A stretch of DNA of 64,000 nucleotides from Litorivita pollutaquae (GCF_003205515.1 NZ_KZ826482.1:310001-374000), one strand, 5' to 3'; shown: positions 36,526-44,891, numbered from the stretch's first letter. The notes: generated by a model not told the origin, from the sequence alone. Translations and numbers: made by a program.

Positions 36526-37209
36526 TTAGAGACCGCAGGTGAAGGCTTGGACTGCGTCGCCGTCTGTGGCGTCGGTGGCATGTGTGGCGCCCAATCCGCA
36601 GGTGAAAGCCTCAACCGCGTCGCCCGATTGTGCGTCAGAGGCTGTGGTTGCGCCGAGGCCGCAAGTGAAGGCTTCGACCGCATCACCCGATTGTGCGTCA
36701 GAGGCCGTTGTCGCACCAAGACCGCAGGTGAAGGCTTCGACCGCATCGCCGGACATCGCATCGGAAGCTTCGGCTTCGAGACCGCATGTGAACATCTCGA
36801 CCTTGTCGCCGCTCATGGCGTCATTGGCGACAGAGGCACCCAAACCGCAGGTAAACATTTCAACCGCATCACCAGTCAGCGCCATGGTCGAGGTCGAAGC
36901 GCCAAGTCCACATGTAAAGAGGGCCGTTGCATCGCCGGAGAAGATCTCGGAGCCGGCGATCGGGCCAAGGCCGCAAGTGAACATCTCTGTCGCGTCGCCG
37001 TCCATGGCAGTGGATGCGGCAACAGGACCGAGGCCACAAGTAAACATTTCAAGGCCTTCACCCATCATCACATCGGCGCTCGATGCAGCCTCAAGACCAC
37101 AAGTGAACATCTCCAGACCGTGCCCGTCAAACAGCGAAGTGGCAGAGCGCGGTGCATCAATGTTGGCGACATGTGCGAAAGTGTGGTTAGCTTTGAATTG
37201 AGTTTGCAT
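36526..37209 (-). CDS. Tandem-repeat protein with ten FTCGL units
   Basis: 227 residues: a 34-residue leader-like N terminus (MQTQFKANHTFAHVANIDAP), then repeats with a 21-residue period (one of 20). Each unit has FTCGL, usually followed by Gly, a variable Ala/Ser/Thr-rich part, and an acidic GDAVE-type end. There are ten FTCGL copies and ten cysteines; the protein stops exactly after the tenth FTCGL. GGGGA stands 8 bases before the ATG. I recognise no named domain. The layout (leader, repeated short unit, terminal unit) resembles multi-core RiPP precursors, but a structural or metal-binding repeat protein is equally possible. Confidence 0.85.
   Translation of the reverse strand: MQTQFKANHTFAHVANIDAPRSATSLFDGHGLEMFTCGLEAASSADVMMGEGLEMFTCGLGPVAASTAMDGDATEMFTCGLGPIAGSEIFSGDATALFTCGLGASTSTMALTGDAVEMFTCGLGASVANDAMSGDKVEMFTCGLEAEASDAMSGDAVEAFTCGLGATTASDAQSGDAVEAFTCGLGATTASDAQSGDAVEAFTCGLGATHATDATDGDAVQAFTCGL
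36529..37107 (-). repeat. 63-base coding tandem repeat
   Basis: The DNA encoding the FTCGL units repeats every 63 bases, one unit being 60. The units at about 36600-36730 are nearly identical at DNA level, while those nearer the N terminus have drifted. Recent expansion at the C-terminal end is therefore likely. Confidence 0.9.
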
Positions 37210-37262
37210 GGTCGTTATCCCCTAGTGTTGTGTTTGGTGTTTTGCAGACACCAACAGGTTTG

Positions 37263-37505
37263 CACCCTAAGGTTGTATCGCCAAGCCCCTAATATTCCTT
37301 GACGTGTATTACGAAGATCCGACTCACCCCTTAAAAAACCCTAACCCCATGATTTTGAACTGTTTCGATAATAGAAACAGTGCCGATAAAATTTGATTAA
37401 CAGTGGCCACTTTTGGACACACACCCATAGGTTGCATCGAGAATCGCCTCTCTCGGCAAAGTTTTTTTGACCCCGAAAAACAGAATCACCCATAGGTTGA
37501 TTCTG
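37263..37505. repeat. Three direct copies of CACCCATAGGTTG in a promoter region
   Basis: CACCCTAAGGTTGTATCG at 37263, CACCCATAGGTTGCATCG at 37422 and CACCCATAGGTTGATTCTG at 37487 share a CACCC-TA-GGTTG core with partial dyad (ACC..GGT). They lie in the 376-base gap between the divergent repeat-protein and xthA genes and could be tandem binding sites of one regulator. Confidence 0.6.
37359..37381. promoter_or_regulatory. Inverted repeat in the repeat-gene promoter region
   Basis: ACTGTTTC and GAAACAGT are perfect 8-base arms around a 7-base AT-rich spacer, the form of a dimeric regulator site. It lies 150 bases upstream of the repeat protein start. Confidence 0.5.
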
Positions 37506-37511
37506 TTTTTC
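37475..37511. promoter_or_regulatory. Perfect 14-base inverted repeat enclosing a CCCATAGGT copy
   Basis: GAAAAACAGAATCA and TGATTCTGTTTTTC are exact complements around the 9-base loop CCCATAGGT. It sits between divergent genes, so it is not a normal end-of-operon terminator. An operator, a leader attenuator for xthA, or a structured RNA are options. Confidence 0.5.
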
Positions 37512-37585
37512 CCATCGCAATCAGCCTCGCGCTTGCGCGCACCCCGCCCGCTTGCGATAGATCAGGGGGCAAAAAGGAGAGCGCC

Positions 37586-38392
37586 ATGAAGATCGCCACA
37601 TTCAACATCAACGGGATCAAAGCCCGCTATCCGGCGCTATGCGATTGGCTCGACGAGGCGGCGCCCGATGTGGCCCTGTTGCAGGAAATCAAATCCGTCG
37701 ACGAAAACTTCCCGCGCGAGCTGTTTGAGGAACGCGGCTATAACGTCGAGACTCACGGCCAAAAGTCTTTCAACGGCGTGGCCATCCTGTCAAAGCTGCC
37801 CCTTGAAGATGTGCAACGCGGCTTGCCGGGGGATGATACCGACGAACAAGCCCGCTATATCGAGGCGACGGTTGTCGGTGACAAAGGCGCGGTGCGGCTC
37901 TGCGGGCTCTATTTGCCCAATGGGAACCCGGTCGAATTTGAGAACGGCGCCCCCGCCCCGGGCGGAAAATACGCCTATAAGCTATCGTGGATGGACCGGT
38001 TGGAGACGCGCGCGCGCGCGCTATTGGCCACGGAAGAACCCTTCTTGATGGCCGGTGACTACAATATCATCCCGCAAGACGAAGACGCCGCCCGTCCCGA
38101 GGTATGGCAAGACGATGCGCTTGCCCGCCCCGAAAGCCGCGCCGCATACCGACGGATCGTCAATCTTGGATTGACAGAAGCCTTCCGAACACGGGTGTCC
38201 GGCGGCGGGCATTACAGTTTTTGGGATTATCAAGCCGGCGCGTGGAACCGCAATGACGGCATCCGCATCGACCACTTCCTGCTCAGCCCCGGTTGCGCCG
38301 ATCTTTTGCTCGACTGCCAGATCGACAAAGACATTCGCGCACGCGAAAAACCCTCGGACCATGTGCCGGTCTGGATCGAATTGGATATCTGA
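37586..38392 (+). CDS. xthA: Exodeoxyribonuclease III
   Basis: DNA repair enzyme: AP endonuclease and 3'-5' exonuclease of the exonuclease-endonuclease-phosphatase fold. It has 268 residues. Motifs are MKIATFNINGIKAR, LLQEIKS (metal-binding Glu), GDYNIIP, SFWDYQAGAWNRNDGIRIDHFLLS, and the final SDHVPVW with catalytic His. The start follows AAAAAGGAGAGCGCC. Stop is 4 bases from the convergent monooxygenase gene. In relatives it usually follows the ErpA-type gene, which here is 34 kb upstream. Confidence 0.96.
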   Translation: MKIATFNINGIKARYPALCDWLDEAAPDVALLQEIKSVDENFPRELFEERGYNVETHGQKSFNGVAILSKLPLEDVQRGLPGDDTDEQARYIEATVVGDKGAVRLCGLYLPNGNPVEFENGAPAPGGKYAYKLSWMDRLETRARALLATEEPFLMAGDYNIIPQDEDAARPEVWQDDALARPESRAAYRRIVNLGLTEAFRTRVSGGGHYSFWDYQAGAWNRNDGIRIDHFLLSPGCADLLLDCQIDKDIRAREKPSDHVPVWIELDI

Positions 38393-38396
38393 CCCG

Positions 38397-39584
38397 TTAC
38401 GCTGCAGGGCCGGTCACATCATGGGCATAGAGCCAATCCAAGCTGCGCATCATCTTTTCCGGCGCCAGCGCCCCGCCAAGCCGCAAAACCATATGCGCGC
38501 CAAAGCGCAGCGGCCCGTGGGACAGATGGTATTTCCATGCATTGCCGGACGCCGCATCAATCACACGGCACACCCGGGCACGCCGGCGGGCCTGATAGGC
38601 GGCCAAACCGGCGGTGATACTGTCGCATCCGGCCAATGCATCGCCCAAAACCCATGCGTCTTCGAGCGCCATCGACGCCCCCTGTGCCAAAAACGGCAAT
38701 GTGGGATGCGCCGCATCTCCAAGCAGCGCCAGAGCCCGCCCATGCCAGGATGCCGCGACCGGATGCCGAAACAACCCCCAAAGATGCACCGTTTCAACCC
38801 GCGCAAGAATGTCCTGCACCTGCGGCCCGAACCGCGCAAAGGCCGCCCGCAGGTTCGCCGGATCGTCTTGATGTGACCACCCTTCCTCGGCCCAGAGGCT
38901 GCGTTCTTCGACAGCCACAACATTCAACATTGTCCCATCGCGCAACGGATAGCAGACAAAATGCCGGTGCGGCCCCATATACAGCCGCGCCTCCGGCCCC
39001 TGCCCGTCGATATTGGGCACCACCGCGCGCCATGCGACTTGACCGGTGAAAAACGGATCGGCCTTGGGGTTAAGCACGGCGCGCCCGTGGCCGTGCAACC
39101 CGCCGGCGTCAATCACCAGATCGGCCATGACATGATCGCCATTGGCCAGATCAATCCGCGCAAGCCCCCCCGCCGGCGCGTCCGTGACTGAGGCGACCTT
39201 TTGCAACAAACGGATTTGAACCCCCACGGCGCGCGCGCCCTGTGCCAGCATCTCGATCAAATCGGCACGATGCGTGAAGAAATATTCCTGTTCCTCCAAG
39301 CGCGTCAGATCAAGCCGCAAAACCTCCGCCCCGTTAGAGCGGTAATCACGCAAAGAGACGGCCTTGCCCTGCACCGACCCCGCCCGCAACGCATCCCCAA
39401 GCCCGAGCGCATCAAGCACCGCCGCACCATTCGGAGAAATCTGCAACCCCGCGCCCACTTCGCGGATCGCTTCGGCCTGCTCGTATACCGTGACCGATGC
39501 ACCACGCTGCGCCAGCGCCTGCGCCACGGCCAAACCACCAATACCTGCGCCGATCACGGCGATTTTTTGTCCCACTAGGCTCAT
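38397..39584 (-). CDS. FAD-dependent monooxygenase
   Basis: Class A flavoprotein hydroxylase of 395 residues, salicylate/6-hydroxynicotinate hydroxylase type. It shows the dinucleotide-binding GAGIGGLAVAQALAQRGASVTVYEQ, the AGGLHGHGR region and the FAD-ribityl motif LLGDAAHPTLPFLAQGASMALEDAWVLG. The ATG at 39584 has GGAG upstream; the frame further 5' has no similarity. It stands alone between xthA and dksA, so the substrate cannot be guessed from context. Confidence 0.9.
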   Translation of the reverse strand: MSLVGQKIAVIGAGIGGLAVAQALAQRGASVTVYEQAEAIREVGAGLQISPNGAAVLDALGLGDALRAGSVQGKAVSLRDYRSNGAEVLRLDLTRLEEQEYFFTHRADLIEMLAQGARAVGVQIRLLQKVASVTDAPAGGLARIDLANGDHVMADLVIDAGGLHGHGRAVLNPKADPFFTGQVAWRAVVPNIDGQGPEARLYMGPHRHFVCYPLRDGTMLNVVAVEERSLWAEEGWSHQDDPANLRAAFARFGPQVQDILARVETVHLWGLFRHPVAASWHGRALALLGDAAHPTLPFLAQGASMALEDAWVLGDALAGCDSITAGLAAYQARRRARVCRVIDAASGNAWKYHLSHGPLRFGAHMVLRLGGALAPEKMMRSLDWLYAHDVTGPAA

Positions 39585-39851
39585 GCCTGCTCCGCTCGCT
39601 TTGCCGCTGCTGGGGCGGCGATATCTGCGCCGGTTGCCCGCCATTTTGGCATAGGTTTTTCACTCTATATATAGGGGCCTGTATAGCCCCCTGCTCGCCC
39701 GCGCTTTGCGCCGTATCAAATCCGCGTCTTTTTCACAAAGAAACGCGATATAGAAAACCGGCCCGCGACAAGACAAAACGCCGGGGGTTTCCCCCCGACG
39801 TTTCAAATTCATTCCGCATCGACTGCCGACAATTTCCTCACCATAGCGGGA

Positions 39852-40274
39852 TCAATCGTCGCGGTGGACTTTTTCACGGCGCTCGTGACGCTCTTGCGCC
39901 TCAAGGCTCATGGTCGCGATCGGCCGCGCATCCAGACGTTTGAGTGAGATTGGCTCGCCGGTGACTTCGCAATACCCGTATTCGCCTTCATCAATCCGGC
40001 GCAGCGCCGCGTCAATTTTCGAGACCAATTTGCGTTGACGGTCCCGCGTGCGCAATTCCAACGCGCGGTCGGTTTCCTCGCTGGCGCGATCTGCAACATC
40101 GGGGATATTGCGCGTGCCGTCTTGCAACCCTTCAATCGTATCGCGGCTGTCGGCCAAAATATCGTTTTTCCAATCGATCAACTTACGACGGAAATACTCA
40201 AGCTGACGGTCATTCATGAACGGCTCATCATCAGCCGGGTGGTAATCCTTAGGCAGAAAACTCTCTGCTTTCAT
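39852..40274 (-). CDS. dksA: DksA-family RNA polymerase-binding factor, single-cysteine type
   Basis: Binds RNA polymerase in the secondary channel and, with ppGpp, adjusts transcription. It has 140 residues. The coiled-coil tip motif DVADRA (DxxDxA) is conserved, as is the globular end LKRLDARPIATMSLEAQERHE. Only one of the four zinc-finger cysteines remains (YGYCEVTGEP); Thr, Met and Ala take the other places. Zinc-independent DksA proteins of this type are known in Rhodobacter relatives. The ATG at 40274 is preferred because of AGGGG upstream; an ATG 33 bases earlier lacks a site. Confidence 0.9.
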   Translation of the reverse strand: MKAESFLPKDYHPADDEPFMNDRQLEYFRRKLIDWKNDILADSRDTIEGLQDGTRNIPDVADRASEETDRALELRTRDRQRKLVSKIDAALRRIDEGEYGYCEVTGEPISLKRLDARPIATMSLEAQERHERREKVHRDD

Positions 40275-40461
40275 ATCGTGCCCCTCGCTCAGGCCAGTGT
40301 CCGACATAACTTACATAATTCCTCTTTTGGACAGGCGGCGCCCCTGTGCGTGCAATTACCCTAAGGGATAGGTCTTGTCCAGTTCACAAACCATCGCGTT
40401 GCAGTGATTTCGACCATGGTTTAACCTGCCGTGGAATAAAATCCCATGGAGCGAACAACAG

Positions 40462-41307
40462 ATGAAATTCGAAGGCACATCCGATTATGTGGCGACCGAT
40501 GACCTGACCATTGCGGTCAATGCCGCGGTGACGCTAGAGCGCCCGCTTTTGGTCAAAGGCGAACCCGGCACCGGCAAAACCGAATTGGCACGGCAAGTGG
40601 CTTCGGCGCTTGGGCTGCGGATGATTGAATGGAACATCAAATCCACCACCAAAGCACAACAAGGCCTTTATGAATATGACGCGGTCAGCCGGTTGCGCGA
40701 CAGCCAGCTTGGCGAAGAAAGCGTGCATGATGTGTCCAACTACATCAAGCAAGGCAAACTTTGGGAGGCCTTCGCGGCCGATGAAAAGGTCGTGCTTTTG
40801 ATCGACGAGATCGACAAGGCCGACATCGAATTCCCGAACGATCTTTTGCAAGAGCTCGATAAAATGGAGTTCCACGTCTACGAGACCGGCGAAACCATAC
40901 GGGCCAAACATCGCCCGATCATGATCATCACCTCCAACAATGAAAAAGAATTGCCCGACGCCTTCCTGCGCCGCTGCTTCTTCCATTACATCCGTTTCCC
41001 CGAACCCTCGGTGATGCGCAAGATCGTCGAGGTCCACCATCCAGGGATCAAAAATGAGCTTCTGGCAGCGGCGCTGACGCAATTTTACGAACTGCGCGAG
41101 CAAGCGGGATTGAAAAAGAAACCCTCGACCTCCGAAGTGCTCGATTGGCTCAAACTCCTGCTGGCCGAAGACCTGACCGCCGAGGATCTCAAACGCGACG
41201 GCGTCAACGCCTTGCCCAAACTGCATGGCGCCTTGTTGAAAAACGAGCAAGACGTGCATTTGTTCGAACGCCTCGCCTTCATGGCACGCAGTCAAGGAGA
41301 TCGGTAA
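40462..41307 (+). CDS. MoxR-family AAA+ ATPase
   Basis: ATP-driven chaperone-like protein, 281 residues. Walker A is GEPGTGKTE (residues about 33-41), Walker B VVLLIDEIDKAD, sensor 1 MIITSNNEKELPDAFLRRC with the arginine finger region. The partner VWA (CoxE-like) protein is encoded 3.7 kb downstream at 44967. Such pairs usually activate or assemble metalloenzymes. It is divergent from dksA. A terminator follows at 41391. Confidence 0.94.
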   Translation: MKFEGTSDYVATDDLTIAVNAAVTLERPLLVKGEPGTGKTELARQVASALGLRMIEWNIKSTTKAQQGLYEYDAVSRLRDSQLGEESVHDVSNYIKQGKLWEAFAADEKVVLLIDEIDKADIEFPNDLLQELDKMEFHVYETGETIRAKHRPIMIITSNNEKELPDAFLRRCFFHYIRFPEPSVMRKIVEVHHPGIKNELLAAALTQFYELREQAGLKKKPSTSEVLDWLKLLLAEDLTAEDLKRDGVNALPKLHGALLKNEQDVHLFERLAFMARSQGDR

Positions 41308-41390
41308 AGCGCCCCTGCGCCAAGCCTGTGGCTGAAATAAGGCCGAAATTTAACTAAATGATACAGATCCCCTGTTCTGTGGCATCTTGG

Positions 41391-41424
41391 AAACGCCCCG
41401 CCGTCAAAAACGGCGGGGCGTTTT
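41391..41424. terminator. Intrinsic terminator after the MoxR gene
   Basis: AAACGCCCCGCCGT / ACGGCGGGGCGTTT form a perfect 14-base stem with loop CAAAA and a T-run. It sits 83 bases after the MoxR stop; the rest of 41308-41632 shows no gene. Confidence 0.93.
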
Positions 41425-41632
41425 GATTTCGCGCCTTGCTGGCATGGCCCGCGCACCATTGACCACGCGGCGCAAACAATCGGTTTACGCACGATCGCCC
41501 GCACCCCGATTGCATGCGCCCCCGTGCCATGGCATCGCCTCATCTCATATATGCCGCAAGTCTTTGGCAGGTTCCCCAGCTTGCCTTTCGTGTGTTGCGC
41601 GGCCCCAAACGATACAACAAGAAGAGAATTCT

Positions 41633-42241
41633 ATGATCAAAAAGACCCTCGCCACCCTCGCGCTCCTTGGATTTGCCAGCAGCGCCCAAGCCGTCGTCAT
41701 TGATTTTGACGATATCACCGGCGCCAGCATCAGCGGCTCATGGCGCTATCTTGACGTGCCAACAGAAGGATTTGCCTTCTCGCGCCCTGCCAGCGTCATC
41801 GACGTCAGCCACAGCTATTACAATTTTGGCAGCCACAGCGGCGATTTTGCCCTGCTCAACAACGGCGGATCCGGCGTGATCAACGTCACCGCGACCGACT
41901 ATTCCGATTTCACCTTTGATGGTGTTTGGGCCAAAGTATGGGGAACACCGCCCGAAAGCGGCGTCAGCACCGGAAACCGCTACGGCCTTATGCAGGGCTT
42001 TAACAATGGCGCATTGATTTGGTCGGTGAACACCATTTTGCACGGCAGCTACCAGTTTCTCGAAGCACAAACCGGTTTGATCGACCAACTGGTGCTGCGC
42101 ATGGGTAACTATTATCTGATCGACGATCTGGCGCTCAATGAAGTCGCCCCCTCGGTGCCCGTCCCGGCCGGCCTACCGTTGATCGCCTCCGGTCTCGCCG
42201 CTTTGGGCTTTCTAGGCCGCCGCAAAACGCGCAAAGCCTGA
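41633..42241 (+). CDS. Secreted protein with VPLPA-CTERM sorting signal
   Basis: 202 residues, exported. A signal peptide ends near SSAQA (about residue 20). The mature part is rich in Gly, Ser and aromatic residues and looks like a beta-sandwich. At the C terminus PVPAGLPLIASGLAALGFLGRRK is the VPLPA-CTERM pattern: motif, membrane segment, arginine/lysine tail. That implies processing by an exosortase at the cell surface; no exosortase gene is in this window. Function is unknown; related proteins accompany exopolysaccharide export. Confidence 0.88.
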   Translation: MIKKTLATLALLGFASSAQAVVIDFDDITGASISGSWRYLDVPTEGFAFSRPASVIDVSHSYYNFGSHSGDFALLNNGGSGVINVTATDYSDFTFDGVWAKVWGTPPESGVSTGNRYGLMQGFNNGALIWSVNTILHGSYQFLEAQTGLIDQLVLRMGNYYLIDDLALNEVAPSVPVPAGLPLIASGLAALGFLGRRKTRKA

Positions 42242-42259
42242 TCCGGCGACATCTCTAGC

Positions 42260-42287
42260 GGCGGCCTGCACAGTCGGGCCGCCATTT
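42260..42287 (+). terminator. Terminator after the VPLPA-CTERM gene
   Basis: GGCGGCC and GGCCGCC form a 7-base stem followed by ATTTTCTTT, 19 bases after the stop codon. Confidence 0.75.
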
Positions 42288-42455
42288 TCTTTGCGGCGCG
42301 GTGCAAAGGCACATCAATGCCCCACCACAGGTGCCCAGATCCCCGCGCCCCGCCCGCAGGTAGGATGCGTTATCAATCTAGGTTAACCACTGCTTTACCA
42401 TAAAAGGCTACGCTCCCCCTACGCGTAGAAAACGCGTTTAAAGCAGGAGGTCAAA

Positions 42456-42620
42456 ATGCCCTTTACCTTTACCCTTGTCGCGGTGTTCTTTCCCTTGATC
42501 GCCCTGATCACATTGAGCTGTATCGCTTATGTGTCCGAGCATATCGCGCCGCAGTTTACCCCTGCCCACGCAGGGCAACGGCCCGCCCAACACAAACGCC
42601 GCGCCCCTATCCACCGTTAA
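42456..42620 (+). CDS. Small membrane protein, 54 residues
   Basis: An ATG with a near-consensus AGGAGG 5 bases upstream opens a 54-codon frame. It encodes an N-terminal hydrophobic helix (FTFTLVAVFFPLIALITLSC) and a short basic tail ending KRRAPIHR, so a single-span membrane protein with the tail probably in the cytoplasm. No family is recognised. The strong ribosome site is the main reason to call it. It stands alone between the VPLPA-CTERM gene and the lipoprotein. Confidence 0.65.
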   Translation: MPFTFTLVAVFFPLIALITLSCIAYVSEHIAPQFTPAHAGQRPAQHKRRAPIHR

Positions 42621-43154
42621 ATCCCAATCTTTGCCGACCGTGCCATGGGAACTGCCGCCAAGACCAGATCAGGATGGGTCCTTGGATCGTGCCAAGTGCG
42701 CCGCATCCTGTCGGCGCTAAAGCTGCCGGAAATCAAAACTACCCTCACCGCACTGCCGACCGACGCAAAGAATTCTGCCGCCCCCGAATGTTCGCCCACC
42801 GCGGCCACATTTATACAATAGGCGCCATCCGGTTGCGCATAGAAAAAGGGTCGTCGGTGCCAAATCACCGCCCCAGCGACACGTCATATCGGTGAATAAT
42901 TCGAACATTTACCCTGCATCAACCCAAGGGGTCACGCTGGGGCAAAGCGAGCCATTCACGGCAACCCCAAGGCAGGTTTTCGCGAAATGTTGCCGCAAAA
43001 ACACATACTAAACATCTAATAATATGGAATTATTTTCCCTTCGCCACATTTGGACGCGGGTCAATGATTCGGCCACATTCTTGCCTTAATTCATCCCTAG
43101 AACCGACAGGATAAGAGGCGAGGTTACGAACATCCAAGAGCGAGAAACGCCGCG
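42621..43154. other. Intergenic region, partly AT-rich
   Basis: No supported gene. The stretch 42995-43060 is clearly more AT-rich than its surroundings (AATAATATGGAATTATTTT) and is the likely promoter region for the downstream genes. Confidence 0.45.
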
Positions 43155-43325
43155 ATGACCGAGCAAGCAGGTAAGACCACCGCAACACGACAAGCACCTT
43201 ACGAGGTCTTTATAGGTGTGCCCGCCGCAGGCCCGTTCCGTTTTTCAGCAACTGTCACTCTTGGAAATGTCGTAGCCACCCCCTGCTCCTGCGGGTCCGG
43301 CTCAAATGCACATGTAAGTTACTGA
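43155..43325 (+). CDS. Possible small protein, 56 residues
   Basis: Frame MTEQAGKTTATRQAPYEVFI onward, with TPCSCGSGSNAHVSY at the end. No membrane segment. The ribosome site is weak (GAGAAA), and it stops 7 bases before the lipoprotein start. The CSCGSG motif could bind a metal. Kept as a low-confidence candidate. Confidence 0.35.
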   Translation: MTEQAGKTTATRQAPYEVFIGVPAAGPFRFSATVTLGNVVATPCSCGSGSNAHVSY

Positions 43326-43332
43326 GAGCCTG

Positions 43333-44727
43333 ATGCGCCGAATTCATACCCCAAGCCGGTTCGTATTGCCCTTTCTTTTGATGCTGGGCGCCTGCATGCC
43401 CGGCACATCGGAAATGCCCACACGCGCCATGATCGCCAGCGCCCCGCAAAGCGCCCTGCCGCCGATGAAAAGCTTTTCCGCGCCGCGTCCTGCGCGCCCG
43501 GTGCTGTCCAACCGTGATATCGCGCGCGATTTTCTGGAACTCAGCTTCCAATTGGAATCGGGCCGCCAATTGCCGGCTTTGACCCGGTTTGAAGGCCCGA
43601 TCACCCTGCGTGTAACGGGCACCCCCCCTTCCAGCCTTGCACCGGACCTCAACCGCCTTTTGCACCGTCTGCGCACCGAAGCCGGCATAGAGATCAACCA
43701 AGTCGCCCAAGGCACGGCCAATATCACCATCCAAGCCGTGCCGCGCAGCGCCATTCGCGCCGCCCTGCCACAGGCCGCCTGTTTCGTGGTTCCGAACATC
43801 ACCGACATCGGTGAATACCGCGCGGCCAAGCGCAGCGCCAAAACCAATTGGGCCATGTTGAGCGAACGCCGGAATTTGGCGGTCTTCTTGCCCAATGATG
43901 CCGCGCCGCAAGAGGTCCGCGATTGCCTGCACGAAGAAATTGCCCAGGCCCTCGGCCCGCTCAATGATCTTTATCGCCTGCCCGATAGTGTATTCAATGA
44001 CGACAATGTGCATACGGTTTTAACCGGGTTCGACATGATGATCTTGCGGGCCTATTACGCACCCGAATTGCACAATGGCATGTCCCGGAGCGAGGTCGCG
44101 GCGCGCCTGCCCGCGATTTTGGCCCGCATCAATCCCGCCGGACAGAACATCGCGTCCCGTGCCATTTCGCGCACCCCGCGCGAATGGATCCGCGCCATTC
44201 AAACCGCGCTTGGCCCCGGGGCCAACCCGATGCAACGCCGTGCCGCAGGCGCAGAGGCCTTGCGCGTCGCAGAGGCCATGGGATGGAAGGACCATCGCCG
44301 CGCGTTTTCGCATTATGCCATGGGCCGCCTTGCATTGGCAGATGATCCGAACGGGGCGCAAGAACAGTTTGTCGCGGCGCAACGGTTTTACGAACAAACC
44401 CCCGGCACCGATTTGCACCGTGCCTATGTCGCCTCGCAGCTGGCCGCCTATGCGCTCATTCACGGACGCGGCGAAGACGCCCTGCGCTTGATCGCGCCCT
44501 ATCAAAACGTCGCGGCCCGCCATGAGAACGCCGCGCTGTTGTCAACGTTGATGTTGCTGCGCGCCGAAGCGCTCGATCTGGAAGGGCGCGTGTCCGAAGC
44601 CCGCACCGTACGACTGGACAGTCTCGGCTGGGCGCGTTACGGGTTTGGCGCGGATTGGGCCGTACGTGCAAAACTGCGCGAGATCGGATCGCTCAGCCCG
44701 CTGAAAGGAAAGCGTGGCGCATTATGA
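43333..44727 (+). CDS. DUF2927-type lipoprotein
   Basis: 464 residues, exported and probably lipid-anchored: signal peptide with lipobox LMLGAC at about residue 21. The central region has AACFVVPNITDIGEYRAAKR and LHEEIAQALGPLNDLYRLPDSVFNDDN, the conserved block I associate with DUF2927 of Rhodobacteraceae. The HEE of that block resembles part of a zinc-protease motif but no full HExxH is present. The C-terminal 150 residues look like helical repeats (TPR-like). The stop overlaps the next small gene by ATGA. Confidence 0.85.
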   Translation: MRRIHTPSRFVLPFLLMLGACMPGTSEMPTRAMIASAPQSALPPMKSFSAPRPARPVLSNRDIARDFLELSFQLESGRQLPALTRFEGPITLRVTGTPPSSLAPDLNRLLHRLRTEAGIEINQVAQGTANITIQAVPRSAIRAALPQAACFVVPNITDIGEYRAAKRSAKTNWAMLSERRNLAVFLPNDAAPQEVRDCLHEEIAQALGPLNDLYRLPDSVFNDDNVHTVLTGFDMMILRAYYAPELHNGMSRSEVAARLPAILARINPAGQNIASRAISRTPREWIRAIQTALGPGANPMQRRAAGAEALRVAEAMGWKDHRRAFSHYAMGRLALADDPNGAQEQFVAAQRFYEQTPGTDLHRAYVASQLAAYALIHGRGEDALRLIAPYQNVAARHENAALLSTLMLLRAEALDLEGRVSEARTVRLDSLGWARYGFGADWAVRAKLREIGSLSPLKGKRGAL

Positions 44728-44891
44728 TCGTAGTAGTAGGAGTCATTATCGGAGCGATTTACGGCGGGCTTTTGGCGCGCAAACGCAAAGGAAAACCGCT
44801 TGATATCTTGCAATACACCGTCGTTTACGGATTGATCGGTGCATTGATCGGGCTTTTTGCAACCATCATCGCCCATCGCTCGATGTTGTGA
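44724..44891 (+). CDS. Small two-helix membrane protein
   Basis: 55 residues, beginning MIVVVGVIIGAIYGGLLARK and ending GLIGALIGLFATIIAHRS: two hydrophobic helices joined by a basic loop (RKRKGKPLD). It overlaps the lipoprotein stop by ATGA, so it is translationally coupled. The Gly-rich helices suggest tight packing, perhaps as an accessory subunit. No function is recognised. Confidence 0.75.
   Translation: MIVVVGVIIGAIYGGLLARKRKGKPLDILQYTVVYGLIGALIGLFATIIAHRSML

Noticed and set aside
36539-37201. 220-codon plus-strand frame opposite the FTCGL repeat gene
   Set aside because: It is also periodic only because the DNA repeats. It lacks a ribosome site, while the minus-strand frame has one and a coherent N terminus.
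37475-37511. Long inverted repeat as an end-of-gene terminator
   Set aside because: Both neighbouring genes start, and do not end, on either side of it, so there is no transcript for it to terminate except a leader.
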